Shown piece after piece: positions 24,901 through 38,034 of a stretch of DNA of 64,000 nucleotides. The translations under genes and the position numbers were made by a program. Positions within the stretch are counted from its first letter, which is position 1. The number at the start of each line of letters is the position of its first letter. The notes beneath the pieces are model-generated. The model saw only the letters and a list, made by a program, of their open reading frames with translations. It did not search any database and was not told the origin of the DNA. This DNA comes from Hemileia vastatrix (lineage: Eukaryota; Basidiomycota; Pucciniomycetes; Pucciniales; Zaghouaniaceae): positions 14,026,683-14,090,682 of the forward strand of contig JASXTE010000002.1 of assembly GCA_030280995.1 (NCBI GenBank). The letters are read 5' to 3'.

Positions 24901-27862
24901 TGTAAAAGATCATGAAATGAAAATTAGTTTAACCTGTGACATGGATAATATTCCTGCTAGTCTTAAAAAGGAACCATATCCTGCTTCACCAATGAAGAGG
25001 AAAGACATAGAGGATAATATTAAGATGTTATTAAAGATGAACATTCTTGAGAAGGTTGAAACTACACCAAAATATTGTGTAATATCACCAGTGCTGATTT
25101 CTTATGAACAAGATAAAGCAAGACTGTGCGGTGATTATAGAGCATTAAATACATTTACAGTAGATGATATTTATCCCTTGCCAAGGATTGCCTCTATACA
25201 TGCTACCCTTAAAGGTGCTAAATATATAAGCTGCCTAGATGGAAATAAAGGGTACCATCAAATTCCTGTTGAAAAGAATTCACAGAACTTTTTGTTGATA
25301 ACAACACACATGGGAATTTATAAGTATGTCAGAATGCCATTTGGACCAAAGAATGCTCCATCAGTATTTCAAAAGTTAATGGATATAACATTCCATAATG
25401 AAATGATTGAGGGATGGTTAATGGTATACATTGATGACATCATAGTGTTCTCTAAAAATTTTGATGAACACTTAATCCATTTAAGGAAAGTATATCAGAA
25501 AATGGATGAAATAAAAATGACCCTTGCATTGAAAAAATGTAAATTTGGGTTTGAATCTTTAAAAGTGCTTGGTCATATTGTATCTGGCTTACAAATATGT
25601 GTAGACCAAAATAAAGTGGCTGCAATAAAGAATATTGGCATTCCCCAAAATGTGAAGGATGTACAATCTTTTCTTGGAATGTGTGGTTATTATAGACAAT
25701 ATATAAAAAACTACCAATCAATTGCTGCACCACTGACCACACTGATAAAGAAATCAGAAGCTTTCATTTGGAATAATGAAAGACAACAAGCTTTTAATAA
25801 GTTGAAAGAATGTTTAATGACAGCTCCTATATTGGGATTACCAGATTTCCAATTACCTTTTGTATTATATACAGATGCAAGTTTTATTGGACTGGGTGCT
25901 GCTTTGCATCAAAAACAACTTATTGAAGGTAAAATGTCAGAAGTAGTAATCTGCTATATTTCACGTACTCTGAGAAGTAGTGAATTAAAATATGGTGCTA
26001 CTCAACTTGAATGTTTGGCAGTAGTATGGGCTCTAGAAAAGCTACATTATTACCTTGAAGACCAAAAATTTGAGTTAATAACTGACTGTAGTGCAGTTAA
26101 GTCACTATTAAACATGAAAACTCCTAATAGACACATGTTTAGATGGCAATTAGCTGTACAAGAATACAGAGGACGTATGACTATTACACATAGAGCAGGA
26201 ACCTTGCACTCTAATGTAGATCTGTTATCTAGAGTACCTCTGCCTAATAATGATGATAACCCTGCTTATGTTCCTGAATCAGAGATTATTAACATTTATG
26301 GCATTTATATTGTAGATCTTGAGGATGAATTTATGCAATCAATTCTTGATAATTATAATTCAGATCCTGACTTAAGTAAATTAACTACAATATTAAATGA
26401 TCCATCTAATGCTTCAATGAATGTTTTAATAAAAACATTACCAGATAAGTATAAAGAGGCATTAGAGAAAGGAAAATTTTCCATTGAGGATGGTTTTATA
26501 TATTACAGGAAAAAATTAAGTAATGTAATTGTAATTCCCCCTTCAATGAAGGAGTTAATGTTAAGGATATGTCATGATGATATATTAGCAGGTCATTTTG
26601 ACTACCATAAAACATTAACCAGAGTAAAAAACACAGCTTGGTGGATTAACATGTCTGAGGATGTTCAGAAATATGTTGAAACATGTGATTCTTGTCAAAA
26701 ATCTAAAAGATTAACAGGAAAAAGAGCTGGTTTATTACAACAAATTGAGCAACCAAAAGCTCCATGGGAAATTATTAACATGGACTTTGTAACAGGTTTG
26801 CCAATAGCAGGGCATAAGAGTTATAACTCCTGCTGGGTAATTGTAGATAGATTTACAAAGATGTGTAAATTTATTCCTACCCACAAAGAGGTTTCTGCAA
26901 AGGACTTAGCTTTTTTATGGTGGACACAAATGTTAAATACAGCAGGTTTCCCCAAAGCAATAGTTTCTGACAGAGATCCTAAATTTACTTCTGAGTTCTG
27001 GACGTCACTTATGGATGTTTCAGGGTGTCAATTAAAACTTTCTACAGCACACCATCCACAAACTGATGGGCTAGCAGAAAGAATGATACAAACCTTAGAA
27101 GATATGATAAGAAGATACTGTGCTTTTGGTCTTAATTTTAAAAACAATGACAAATTCACGCATGATTGGGTAACCCTTATCCCAGGTTTAGAATTTGCAT
27201 ACAATAGTACAGTACATTCTGTCACTGGCAAAAAGCCATTTGAGTTATGGTTGGGTTATGTACCTAATACCCCTGCTAAAACTCTTAATAAGTTACCTAG
27301 ATTGGATATTCATCCAGGTACTAAATCTTTTCTTCAGATGCAAGAATTATGCAGAAAACATGCTCAAGAATGTATAAATAAGGCTTTTGAGTATGAAAAG
27401 AAAAGATGGGATAAAGCCCATAAAGAACAAATGTTCAAAGAGGGTGATGAAGTCCTTATTTCAACGCTACATTTCAATTTAAATGGTAATGTTAAATTGA
27501 AGGATCCATTCATTGGACCATTTGTAGTTAAAAAGATGGTTGGTAATAATGCTGTTGAGGTTATTCTATATGCACCTTATGATAGAAAACATCCAGTATT
27601 TCCTATTTCTCTTATAAAACCATACCATTCTAATGATACTGCTCTCTTTCCAAGAAGATCAGGAAGGCATAAACAGCAACCTGAAGAAATAGTGGAAAAA
27701 GCAGAAATTGAAAAGATACTTAAAAAGAGACACCTTACTAAAGAAAAGGGAGTTGAGTATCTACTAAGATTTAAAAATAAATCAAGTGAATATGACCAGT
27801 GGATTCCAGAAAATGAAATCTCTGATCTTAAAAATCTCTTGAAAAAATTTAAATCTAAATAA
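21995..27862 (+). CDS. Gag-Pol polyprotein of element B with chromodomain
   Basis: Structural and enzymatic polyprotein of a chromodomain Ty3/gypsy element. The start is ATG 21995. Exon 1 (seven codons) is joined over a 55-nt intron to the Gag N-terminal frame (22071 to about 22537), which has a coiled coil and the motif KWKWDWF. The long downstream frame is open to 27862 without a stop. Order by base position: second coiled coil (22900-23080); Gag core WPKIDQYPTYDGEASSDWQHF (about 23395-23900); zinc knuckle CYKCNKPWVKGHKC (about 24029-24070); protease LDTGAAGS (about 24362); reverse transcriptase with YIDD (25427-25438); RNase H with LYTDASF (about 25865); integrase HHCC zinc finger (about 26570-26700); DD35E core with MDFV, SDRDPKF and the Glu in GLAER (about 26780-27080); chromodomain (about 27700-27850). 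All catalytic boxes look intact. How the Gag N-terminal frame reaches the long frame is unresolved: second intron or -1 frameshift. Confidence 0.88.
22016..22070 (+). other. Predicted 55-nt intron in gag of element B
   Basis: Donor AGT/GTAAGT, branch-like GCTAATAA, acceptor TTTCCAG. Without splicing the start frame meets TGA at about 22130. With splicing it enters the frame beginning DITMEGQQYPQPES, which is open for 460 bases and resembles the matching frame of element A. Same position relative to the start codon and same effect on frame as the A intron. Confidence 0.8.
22499..22692 (+). other. Gag frame-switch region: slippery heptamer, donor/stop, candidate acceptor
   Basis: The spliced Gag frame contains A AAA AAG at 22499-22505, in the phase needed for a -1 slip into the long frame. 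It ends at TGG TAA (22536-22541), which is also a donor, G/GTAAGT at 22538. An acceptor ATAACAG ending at 22692, preceded by CCTGAC at 22664-22669, would restore the long frame without creating a stop. Two nearer in-phase AGs (22638, 22653) would create TGA. Either route is possible. Confidence 0.45.
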
Positions 27863-27966
27863 TACTGTTCATTCAGTATATGTATTATAAAAATTATTTT
27901 TTATTTTATTATTTCATTCCTTAAGATTAATTAAAATGTCTTAACATTTTTTTTATTGTTTTTTTT

Positions 27967-27978
27967 GGGGTGAGGGAG
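27967..27978 (+). other. Polypurine tract of element B
   Basis: GGGGTGAGGGAG immediately before the right LTR start TGTCAGCC. The family A tract (29990-30001, minus) ends with the same GTGAGGGAG. Confidence 0.85.
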
Positions 27979-28847
27979 TGTCAGCCTAAATATCCTTAGG
28001 ACTGAGTATTTCTTATGCTTAAAATAAGATAACCTTAACTAGATTAAGCTTATATCTTAAAAATAAGGTTAAAATAATAATATATATTATTTTATTATAT
28101 ATATATATAATTATTATTCTATTATATAATTTATAATAGTTTAAATAGCTTATCCATGGCCTAATAATACTTATTAAGGTGTTAATGGAGTCATAATATA
28201 CTTATCTTAAGTGATATGAAGTAATTATTGACATACATAAGCTTATATGTATACATAAATCTCATATTCAGTGAAATATGCAGTATATTATGTATATTTA
28301 GGTATATAAGTGGGTTTTAGCCCCTTAATAGCCTATAACCTTTGTTTTTCTGCTTATTTTAGGTCATATGGATGAAATCAGTGGACTCACAACGCCTACA
28401 GAAGCATAGACACCTATATCAGGCGCATACACCCAGTTTGGACAACTAAAATTACTTCCTTGGATGGTTATTCACGGATTTATGGGTTGGAAATATGTTT
28501 TTGGGTTAATGTGGATGCTTGGGGATGTTATTGGGGGCTTGGACATTTTATTTGTTTCCTTTATATGCTTTTAGTTTCATTAAATCTCTTTTTGATCTTT
28601 TATTTTACCTGTTTCTTTATGGTATCCGCTTTTATCTGGGTTTTCTATTTATGGTATGACTCTGTGTTATTATTAATAGTGATGGAGGGTCCTTACTGGA
28701 GGTCTGGGTGTTGAAACTGCTTGAAGTGGACGCCATGGGGAGGTGATGGGCCCTCACAGTGCTGTAATTGCCGGGGATAGCAGTGACATCATCTGGATTG
28801 AAGGTCTGTGCACTCCAGTGGATTTGGGTATAAGTAAGGAGGGATTT
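27979..28847 (+). repeat. Right LTR of element B, first part
   Basis: First 869 bp of the 1177-bp LTR, ending with the target duplication GATTT (28843-28847) made by element A. Confidence 0.95.
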
Positions 28848-29989
28848 TGTCGGCTGGTCGTCTAGAAGAAGGAGAAAATGGAAGAAGGAATGAGAGGAGG
28901 AGAAGGAGGAAAAGAGTATGGGTAATAAAAAAAATAAAATTTAATAAAATTATTTAATTTATTGAGAGAAAAACAACGATAAGTGAGCTGGGAGGTGACA
29001 ACAACTTGGTTTTATTAATATTAATATTATTTAAATAAGAGTTCTGCGCGGCAACCAAAATAATTACTATCAGACTTAGAGCAACCTTTAAAATGTTATA
29101 TAAATTTTTAATTAGAATTTTATTACTAATAAAAAGAATATAAACGTAATATAAAAATTGTATTTAAATTGTTGAGTGTATAATAAGTGATAAGGCTACA
29201 GGGGATTATCCAAGGCCCTTTTATAGGCAATGGGTCCTCTGAAGCGCTACTATATCAGTAAATACAATGATTAGAAAGTAATAAAACAAATATATCAAAA
29301 AGAGTAAATGAAACATAACAATATAGAGAAAAACATGAAACAATTAATTAAAAGCCCAATTAAGAATCCAATTTCCCCGCCATTAATCCCCAAATCAGTA
29401 AGTGACAATAGTAAATAACTAAACAAGAGTGGAAACATAGGAACTATGAGAAATATAATTCCCAACAGATGGTCCATCCTGATTAGAGAACATTTTAAGT
29501 GAAACAAAAAAATAATTTGACGCAACAAAACAATCAATTAATCCCAATTTAGTTCAAATTAAATTATTTGTTTTTTCTAACACAATTAAGGGTCAAAAGA
29601 AGCGTCCTTAATAATTGTTTAGTGTCATATGAGAGGTATTAGTTAATATATAAATTTAAGTAATTAATTTAAATATATTATAAATCAAATTTACACTTGT
29701 AATTATAATATATGTTTTTTAATTAATTAAATATAAATTGATAATTATTAAATATATAAAAATGCGCCATTATTTGTAGAATATATTATATTATGCCCAA
29801 TTTAATTGTATATAAAAATATATATAACCAATAAGTTTAATGTAACATTTGTATATAATAAAATTCTTATATAATTTCATTATGTAATAAAATATTAAGT
29901 TATATTCATTAAATACAAGTTTTACCCACTCTTTAAGGTTTTATAATTTATATATCATTTACTGGACTCCTGGAATAGCCTGGCTGACA
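28848..29989 (-). repeat. 3' LTR of element A
   Basis: 1142 bp; on the minus strand TGTCAGCCAGGC...CCGACA. Practically identical to 36888-38029. Confidence 0.95.
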
Positions 29990-30001
29990 CTCCCTCACTC
30001 T
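29990..30001 (-). other. Polypurine tract of element A
   Basis: Minus strand AGAGTGAGGGAG directly before the 3' LTR. Confidence 0.8.
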
Positions 30002-33000
30002 AAAAAAAACAATAAAAAAAATGCTAAGATTTTTTCTTTTTGTATTTTTTCAACAGAGCAGGCAGATTTGAAATTTCTTTGCCAGGTATCCATGCATCAT
30101 GTTCAGATGATTTGTTCTTATATCTCAATAAATATTCAGTACCTCTTTCAGAAGTGATAATTCTATCATTGAGAATTTTATCAATTTCTGCTGTTTCTGT
30201 GACTTCCTGAGGGTTCTTCTTAGGTCTTCCTCTTCTTTTTGGAAATAAGTCACTGTTGGAAGTATAAGGTTTAAGCAAAGAAATGGGAAAGACAGGATGT
30301 TTCCTATCATATGGAGAATACAATACAACTTCTACTGCATTATCACCAACCATTCTTTTAACAACAAATTATCCTACAAAAGGATCTTTTAATTTGTGGT
30401 TACCTTGTAAATTGAAATGGACAGTAGAGATCAACACTTCATCACCCTTGTTAAATGTGTATTCTTTATGGGATTTATCCCATCTTTTCTTTTCATATTC
30501 AAATGCTTTATCAATACAACTCTGAGCATGTTTTCTGCATAGCTGTTGCATTTGCATAAAAGATTTTACACCAGGATGTAGTTCCAACTTAGGTAATTTA
30601 TTATTGAGAATCTGAGCAGGAGTGTTTGGGACATAACCTAACCAAAGCTCAAAAGGCTTTTTCTCAGTGACAGAATGAACAGTGCTATTATATGCAAATT
30701 CAAGACCAGGCAAAAGAGTGACCCAATCATGAGTAAATCTGTCATTATCTTTATATTCTAAACCAAAGGCACAATACCTTCTAATCATATCTTCTAGAGT
30801 TTGAATCATTCTTTCAGCTAGACCATCAGTCTGAGGATGGTGAGCTGTAGATAATTTTAACTCACAGCCACAAATATCCATCAAAGAGGTCCAAAACTCA
30901 GAAGTGAATTTTGGATCCCTATCAGAGATAATGGCTTTTGGAAAACCAATAATATTAAACATGTAAGACCACCATAAGAAAGCTAATTCTTTGGTGGATA
31001 CATCTTTGTGGGTTGGAATAAATTTGCACATTTTTGTGAATCTATCAACTATTACCCAACAAGAGTTAAAGCTGTCTTTACCTGCAACAGGAAGACCAGT
31101 GACAAAATCCATATTAATGATTTGCCAGGGAGCACTAGGTGCTTCAATATGTTGTAATAACCCTGCTCTCTTGCCTGTTAACTTTTTAGATTTTTGGCAG
31201 GAATCACAAGATTCAACATATAATTTTGTGTCTTCAGACATATTAGCCCACCATGCAGTGTTTTTGATTCTAATCAATGTTTTTTCAAGATCAAAATGAC
31301 CAGCTAATATGTCATCATGACAAAGTTTGAGGATAGTTTCTTTCATTGAAGGAGGAATAACAATTACATTGGTAAGCTTCCTTCTATAATAAATATAACC
31401 ATCTTCAATAGAAAACTTTCCTTTATTTAAAGCATTTTGGTATTTTGCAGGAAGAGTTTTTATTAATGCTTGAATTGAAGCATTCTTAGGATCATTCAAA
31501 ATAGTGACTAATTTATTTAAGTCAGAATCTTTATCATATGAATCCAGTATTAACTGTAATAACTCTTCTTCCATGTCAACTATAAATATACCATGTATAT
31601 GAACAGTGTCATCTTCAGGTACATAAGCAGGATTGGAGTCATTATTTGGCAGAGGCAATCTGGAGAGCATATCAACATTAGAGTGAACATTTCCAGCTCT
31701 GTGGATAATAGTCATCCTTCCTCTGTATTCCTGAACAGCAAGTTGCCACCTGAACATATGTCTGTTAGGTGTTTTGAGGTTTAAGAGAGATTTCACAGCA
31801 CTACAGTCAGTTACCAACTCAAATTTTTGGTCATCCAAGTAGTAATGAAGTTTCTCAAGAGCCCAAACAACTGCTAAGCACTCCAATTGAGTGGCACCAT
31901 ATTTCAATTCACTATTTCTTAAGGTTCTTGAAATATAACAAATTACAACCTCTGAGGATTTATCATTAATAATTTGCTTTTGGTGAAGGGCAGCACCCAG
32001 ACCAATAAAGCTAGCATCTGTATAAAGTACAAATGGCTTGTTAAAATCTGGAAGAGCCAATATAGGGGCTGACATTAAGCAATTTTTCAATGTATTAAAA
32101 GCTTTTTGACAGTCATCATTCCAGAGAAAAGCAACATCTTTTCTGGTTAGTTTTGTAAGAGGCAAGGCTATAACCTGATAATTTTTAATATATTGTCTAT
32201 AATAGCCACACATACCTAAAAAACTTTGTATTTCTTTTACAGAAGTTGGTGCTTTCACATTTTGAATGGCAGCAACTTTATTATGGTCCACACAAATTTG
32301 TAAGCCTGACACAACATGGCCAAGGACTTTCAAAGATTGAAAACCAAATTTACACTTTTTTAAAGATAAGGTCATATTGATTTCATCCATTTTTTGGAAA
32401 ACTCTATTTAAATGAATCATATGTTCATCAAAAGTTTTAGAAAAAACAATAATATCATCAATATAAACCATGAGCCAACCTTCAATAATTTCTTGATGGA
32501 AAGTGTTATCCATGACTTTTTGGAAAACTGAAGGAGCATTTTTAGGGCCAAATGGCATCCTAACATACTTATATATTCCCATATGAGTAGCAATAAGCAA
32601 AAAATTTTGAGAATTTTTCTCAACTGGAACTTGATGATAACCTTTATTACCATCCAGACAACTAATAAATTTTGCACCTGGCAAGGTAGCATGTATTGAA
32701 TTAATTCTGGGTAAAGGATAGATATCATCAACAGTATAAGTATTTAAAGCTCTGTAATCTCCACATAATCTAGCCTTATCTTTTTCATAAGAAATTAAGA
32801 CTGGGGAGATGACACAATATTTGGGGGTGACATCCACTTTCTCAATGATATTCATTTTCAATAATGTTTCAATATTATCTTCAATATCTTTTCTTTTTGA
32901 TGGAGAAGCAGGATATGGTTTTTTCTTAAGGGAAGGAGGAATATCACTCAAATTACAGGATAAGGTAATTTTCATCTCTTCCTGAACAATTCCCAAGACA

Positions 33001-35511
33001 TGAGAACCATGAGCAAAAGCCATAGGGAAAGAGGTAATAGAGGCAACAATAGAATCCTTTTGTTCATTAGTCAAATGATCACCAAAAGAAGCGGTATTTA
33101 TTTCATGTAATAAATCATCCATTTCAGTTGTTGTTCTACCTTTACATTGGGTCAGTGAGTTACAAGATTTCAACAAATGCCCAGAAGGTTTAGGAGAAGA
33201 AATTTTGAATTTTCTTTTCCCATTCATTCCTAAGGTAAAGCAATTATTTGCTGGGTCCAGTTTCACACCAAACATGGTTAAAATATCATTTCCCATAATA
33301 AACCAATTGCTCAAATTATCATTTTTCATGACAACAAATTCACAAATAGCTCTGACAAAACCACCATTATATTTGAAGAATACAGAGGTTTTGTATTTGC
33401 CAATAGGAAATAAGGTAGAACCATACCCTCTCCATTTTTCAGAAGTTATAGGCAATAATTTACTCAAATATTCCTTATCCACTGAAGCCAAAGCTTTTTC
33501 AGATACTACACTTCCTCCAGCACCAGAATCAAGAACTACATCAACATTTTTACCATTAATGATAACAGGTGCCTTTAAAGGGGATATAGGAATAGAATTG
33601 TTAGTAATATCTTTAATTATCTCAGCATTTTCTACTGAAGATAAATTCAATACACAATCTTCAGATATATTATTTAAATAATGGACATCATGTTCCAACA
33701 TTAAAACATCTTTAACAGATTCATTGTCATAGGAGATATTACTTTCACAGTCACTGGAAGAATTATTGACATCAAGTTCAAGTTCATCAGTGTCTTCATT
33801 TTGTTCAACAAGATGAATTTTCTTGTCACAAACATGACCCTTCTGCCACGGTTTGTTACATTTATAACAAGTATTTGTTGCATATTTTTTAGGTGCAACT
33901 GGGGCAGAGGGTTTACCAGATTTTTCTGGGAGCTTTATAGAAGGTTTATTCTGATCATTATAAGATTTACTAAGGTAATTCTTTGGTTCATATCTATGGT
34001 TGAGTAGTACCTCATTACAGATATTAATGAAAGAAGAATTTTCCCTTACATGCTCAGTTCTAGCAACAATCGAATCCCTAAGAGAATTTGGTAATTTATA
34101 CAAGATTTTATCTCTCCAAATATCATAATCCATCTTTGGATCAATTGCTCTAAGGATTTTAGTTATTTTCATCAGAAAAGCAATGGGCTTTTCAACAGAG
34201 GAGGATACATATCTAGTATTCTCATACAGTCTTTGCTGAGCTAACCTGAATTTTGAACCACCAAACTGATTCTCAATCAAGGATTTCCAATCATTCCATG
34301 TATAATGATTGTTATCTAAGAGGACAGATTCATACCACATCAAGGCTACATTGGAAAATAAAGAAATTAGCTTAGAAACAATTTCCTCATCAGGTAGTTT
34401 ATAAGATCTCTTTAAATTATCAATTCTTTGGATAAAGTGTTGCCAATCAGAGGAAGAATCACCATCAAAGGTAGGGTATTGGTCTAACTTAGGCCAATTT
34501 TTCGGACTACTGGGATGGTCCACTTTTTGATTTGAATTATTCATTAGTAATAATTCCTGAAGTTTAGCCAGGTGTTCAGAAATTTCATTATTTACAGAAC
34601 CAGCTGGTGCATGACCATCACAAGATTTTTTGCTAGTGGCAAAAGATTTTACAGACTCATTGTCAGTTTGTTTAATGGTTGAAATATGAGGAAGAAAGGA
34701 TGAAGTTTGTTCAGGTTTTTTCCCTTTATTTTTATGCAGCTTACTGGCAGAAATCTCATTTAAATCATTATTGATGGTTAAGGTTGAGAACTTTTCTTGT
34801 AGGTCAGACACATAGTTTCTTATTCTTGGAATTTCAGACATCTGGTCATTCACTTTTGCAAGAGATAGAACATTTCTGTCCTCAGAAACTGAGTGTTTGG
34901 TACTTAGTGCATGGAAGTCATTTTTTAGTTTCTTCAACTCATTTTGTAGAGATTTTATTTCATTTTTGAATGAATAATTTTCCTCAATAAGGGGTTTCAA
35001 TTCACTCAATGTTTTATGCAGACTGATATTTCTATCTGAGATAGCTCTATGGTCACTTCTTATTTGTTTTTGTTGACTAAGAACAATATTTAAGGTTTCT
35101 TTGATTTTTAAATAAGCTGTATCTTGTACAGAAGAACTCACTCTACATTGCAAGTGTAAATTATTTAATCTATCATTTTCATGGATTAACACATCTCTCA
35201 CATGTTTGTCTTTCACAATATTAAAATCAAGGGTATCTTTCAAAATTTCCTCAGAAGTTTTTTCAATTAAGTTATAGATTTCAGGGGGAACAGAATCATT
35301 TTTAATTGCAAGAGAAGGATTAATTAAAGATGTAGAAGTTAAATGTAAAGGTTCATCAAATGACAATTTGCTAATTACATCAATAGGGCTACTAGTTACA
35401 GGAAGCTGTCTTTTAACAGGTTTAACTGTTCTTTCACCATGTTCAATAATATTACCTGCAGAAGAAGATTTATTAGAAAACATACCCAAGTGACTATCAA
35501 CCAAATTACTT

Positions 35512-35513
35512 GC
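35512..35513 (-). other. GC variant of the second gag donor/stop
   Basis: In copy 1 and in B the spliced Gag frame ends TGG TAA GT. Here the same place is TGG CAA GT, which removes the stop (the frame then runs on to 35396) and turns the GT donor into GC. Confidence 0.6.
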
Positions 35514-36052
35514 CATGGCAGAGGAGGAAACTTCCCCTGGGACTGGGTTTGGGATTGTGCTTGGGCCTTCTTTCTCCTGCTTTGTTGGTAGGGATGAGGA
35601 GGTGGATGGAAATTGGGTGTTCTGGATGGGCCAGGCTGATGATGAGGAGGGTGTTGCACATTCTGTTGGTAGTGACTCATTAGATAATCCCATTTCCATT
35701 GCTCTACTTCCATAGTACTTGGATTTTGGATGGTTGAGCTGGGTGGCTGTGAAGGTTGAGCCTGAAGTTGAAGCTGATTGGGAGGCAATTGAGGAGGGGC
35801 CTGGGCCTGAATCTGGTTCCTGAGTTCTTGGACCTGATCCCACAATGTGTCTACCTTTGCTTTGTACGTCATATTTTCTGTCTTCAACTCTTTTATATGA
35901 CTGGAGAGGTTGCTGATTTGTTGTGGCAGAGGAAGCTTTTTTATTTTGAAGCCTTTTGGAAGACCTTCTTGAGGCACTAGAGGCTTTACTTCCTTCTGTG
36001 GTACTGGGGGAAGGGGGTTTGGTTTGTTTGCATTTCCTGTCATTTCCACATC

Positions 36053-36116
36053 CTGCAGTATGAGAATTCTTTGTGTTAGCATAAGATTTTTTATGACCAA
36101 CTTTAGAAGAACTTAC
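36053..36116 (-). other. Predicted 64-nt intron in gag of element A
   Basis: Donor ACT/GTAAGT, branch TATGCTAACAC, acceptor CATACTGCAG. Splicing joins ..DYDADT to DVEMTGNANKPNP, entering the frame (36052 to about 35510) that has IKK-containing coiled coil, QWKWDYL, PPPHPY and a final PW. These features align with element B (KWKWDWF, PPPH, HPY, PW). Confidence 0.8.
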
Positions 36117-36191
36117 AGTGTCAGCATCATAGTCAATTTCTATCTCATCCACTTGCATGTTATCCATTTTTTCTGTCAAATTGTTGGACAT

Positions 36192-36872
36192 ACTAGTGGG
36201 AAGAATAATATTTTACTTTGTACTTTATAAAAAAAATAATCAAAGTTAGTCAATAATTGCTCCAAATAATATAAAAAAAATTTTTTTAATTAATTAAATT
36301 ATAGAAAAAATAACTTTCAATATAAAGTAATAATTTAAAAAATTAATTTTTAAAAAAAATGGATTGCAAGTTTAAATTGGGAATAACAAGTAAGTTAATT
36401 CAACCAATTAATTACCAATATTAATTATGGCAATATATTGGGACTAAGCACAATGTACTTTTAAGTCAACCAAAATTAACAATAATTAATAATAAAAAAA
36501 AAAATTAAATTAATAATTCAATTTGTATTAATAATAATGTTAATTCTTCTAGGACTAAGAGGATTTAACACTCTATAATGGTCAACTAGGAAAAAAAAAA
36601 TTTTTAAAATTGAACACTTACACTCAGTGAATCAGCAATTAAGCCACAATCACTGTTATTGCAATAAAAATATAGTATTATGAGTGAGAGGCGCAAAGGT
36701 GAACTTACTATAGTGATCGAAAAATCACTTCAAAATAATATAAAAATTAATACTATATAAACCTAATATGTCGAACCCAAGTTCGAAACACAGTCGCGGC
36801 AAAAGTTTCGTTTTGCTAGGTGGTCCGTGCGTTTTGTTGTTCGTCGCCAGGCTTCGATCGTCGTCGTCGTTT
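36192..36872 (-). other. 5' leader of element A
   Basis: AT-rich untranslated region between the primer-binding site and gag ATG, closely similar to 4136-4813. No gene. Confidence 0.8.
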
Positions 36873-36885
36873 GGAAAGGTCCTCA
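36873..36885 (-). other. Candidate primer-binding site of element A
   Basis: Minus strand TGAGGACCTTTCC, two bases inside the 5' LTR. It differs from copy 1 by one base. Confidence 0.55.
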
Positions 36886-36887
36886 GT

Positions 36888-38029
36888 TGTCGGCTGGTCG
36901 TCTAGAAGAAGGAGAAAATGGAAGAAGGAATGAGAGGAGGAGAAGGAGGAAAAGAGTATGGGTAATAAAAAAAATAAAATTTAATAAAATTATTTAATTT
37001 ATTGAGAGAAAAACAACGATAAGTGAGCTGGGAGGTGACAACAACTTGGTTTTATTAATATTAATATTATTTAAATAAGAGTTCTGCGCGGCAACCAAAA
37101 TAATTACTATCAGACTTAGAGCAACCTTTAAAATGTTATATAAATTTTTAATTAGAATTTTATTACTAATAAAAAGAATATAAACGTAATATAAAAATTG
37201 TATTTAAATTGTTGAGTGTATAATAAGTGATAAGGCTACAGGGGATTATCCAAGGCCCTTTTATAGGCAATGGGTCCTCTGAAGCGCTACTATATCAGTA
37301 AATACAATGATTAGAAAGGAATAAAACAAATATATCAAAAAGAGTAAATGAAACATAACAATATAGAGAAAAACATGAAACAATTAATTAAAAGCCCAAT
37401 TAAGAATCCAATTTCCCTGCCATTAATCCCCAAATCAGTAAGTGACAATAGTAAATAACTAAACAAGAGTGGAAACATAGGAACTATGAGAAATATAATT
37501 CCCAACAGATGGTCCATCCTGATTAGAGAACATTTTAAGTGAAACAAAAAAATAATTTGACGCAACAAAACAATCAATTAATCCCAATTTAGTTCAAATT
37601 AAATTATTTGTTTTTTCTAACACAATTAAGGGTCAAAAGAAGCGTCCTTAATAATTGTTTAGTGTCATATGAGAGGTATTAGTTAATATATAAATTTAAG
37701 TAATTAATTTAAATATATTATAAATCAAATTTACACTTGTAATTATAATATATGTTTTTTAATTAATTAAATATAAATTGATAATTATTAAATATATAAA
37801 AATGCGCCATTATTTGTAGAATATATTATATTATGCCCAATTTAATTGTATATAAAAATATATATAACCAATAAGTTTAATGTAACATTTGTATATAATA
37901 AAATTCTTATATAATTTCATTATGTAATAAAATATTAAGTTATATTCATTAAATACAAGTTTTACCCACTCTTTAAGGTTTTATAATTTATATATCATTT
38001 ACTGGACTCCTGGAATAGCCTGGCTGACA
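36888..38029 (-). repeat. 5' LTR of element A
   Basis: 1142 bp, same ends as the other LTR, bordered on the right by target duplication GATTT (38030-38034). Confidence 0.95.
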
Positions 38030-38034
38030 GATTT

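Larger units (their letters stand above)
30024..36191 (-). pseudogene. Gag-Pol polyprotein of element A, near-intact, one stop before the chromodomain
   Basis: ATG at 36191 and a single frame open for 1940 codons to a TAA at 30369-30371, then open again in the same frame to 30024. Element B has Pro (CCA) at the stop. In order: N-terminus, coiled coils (about 35250-34800), Gag core DWQHFIQRIDNLKRSYKL (about 34500-33950), zinc knuckle CYKCNKPWQKGHVC (about 33880-33840), protease LDSGAGGS (about 33525), reverse transcriptase with YIDD (about 32454-32465), RNase H LYTDASF (about 32020), integrase zinc finger and DDE core (about 31330-30800), then, beyond the stop, the integrase tail and a chromodomain (EYLLRYKNKSSEHDAWIP, about 30130-30080). 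Catalytic residues are otherwise intact. The N-terminal 650 bases are open in two frames; the spliced one is conserved in B. The product would lack only the last roughly 115 residues, including the chromodomain that guides integration. Confidence 0.9.
28848..38029 (-). mobile_element. Ty3/gypsy element A, young copy nested in the B right LTR
   Basis: Complete 9182-bp minus-strand element: 3' LTR 28848-29989, polypurine tract, gag-pol 30024-36191, leader 36192-36872, primer-binding site, 5' LTR 36888-38029. Target duplication GATTT at 28843-28847 and 38030-38034. The two LTRs differ at two positions that I can find (29279/37319 and 29376/37416), so insertion is very recent and later than that of B. 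Confidence 0.97.

Noticed and set aside
33205..33681. 158-codon plus-strand open frame inside element A (also 1149-1625 in copy 1)
   Set aside because: Exact antisense shadow of the protease/Gag region; it is kept only because the pol sequence is kept, and has no promoter or domain.
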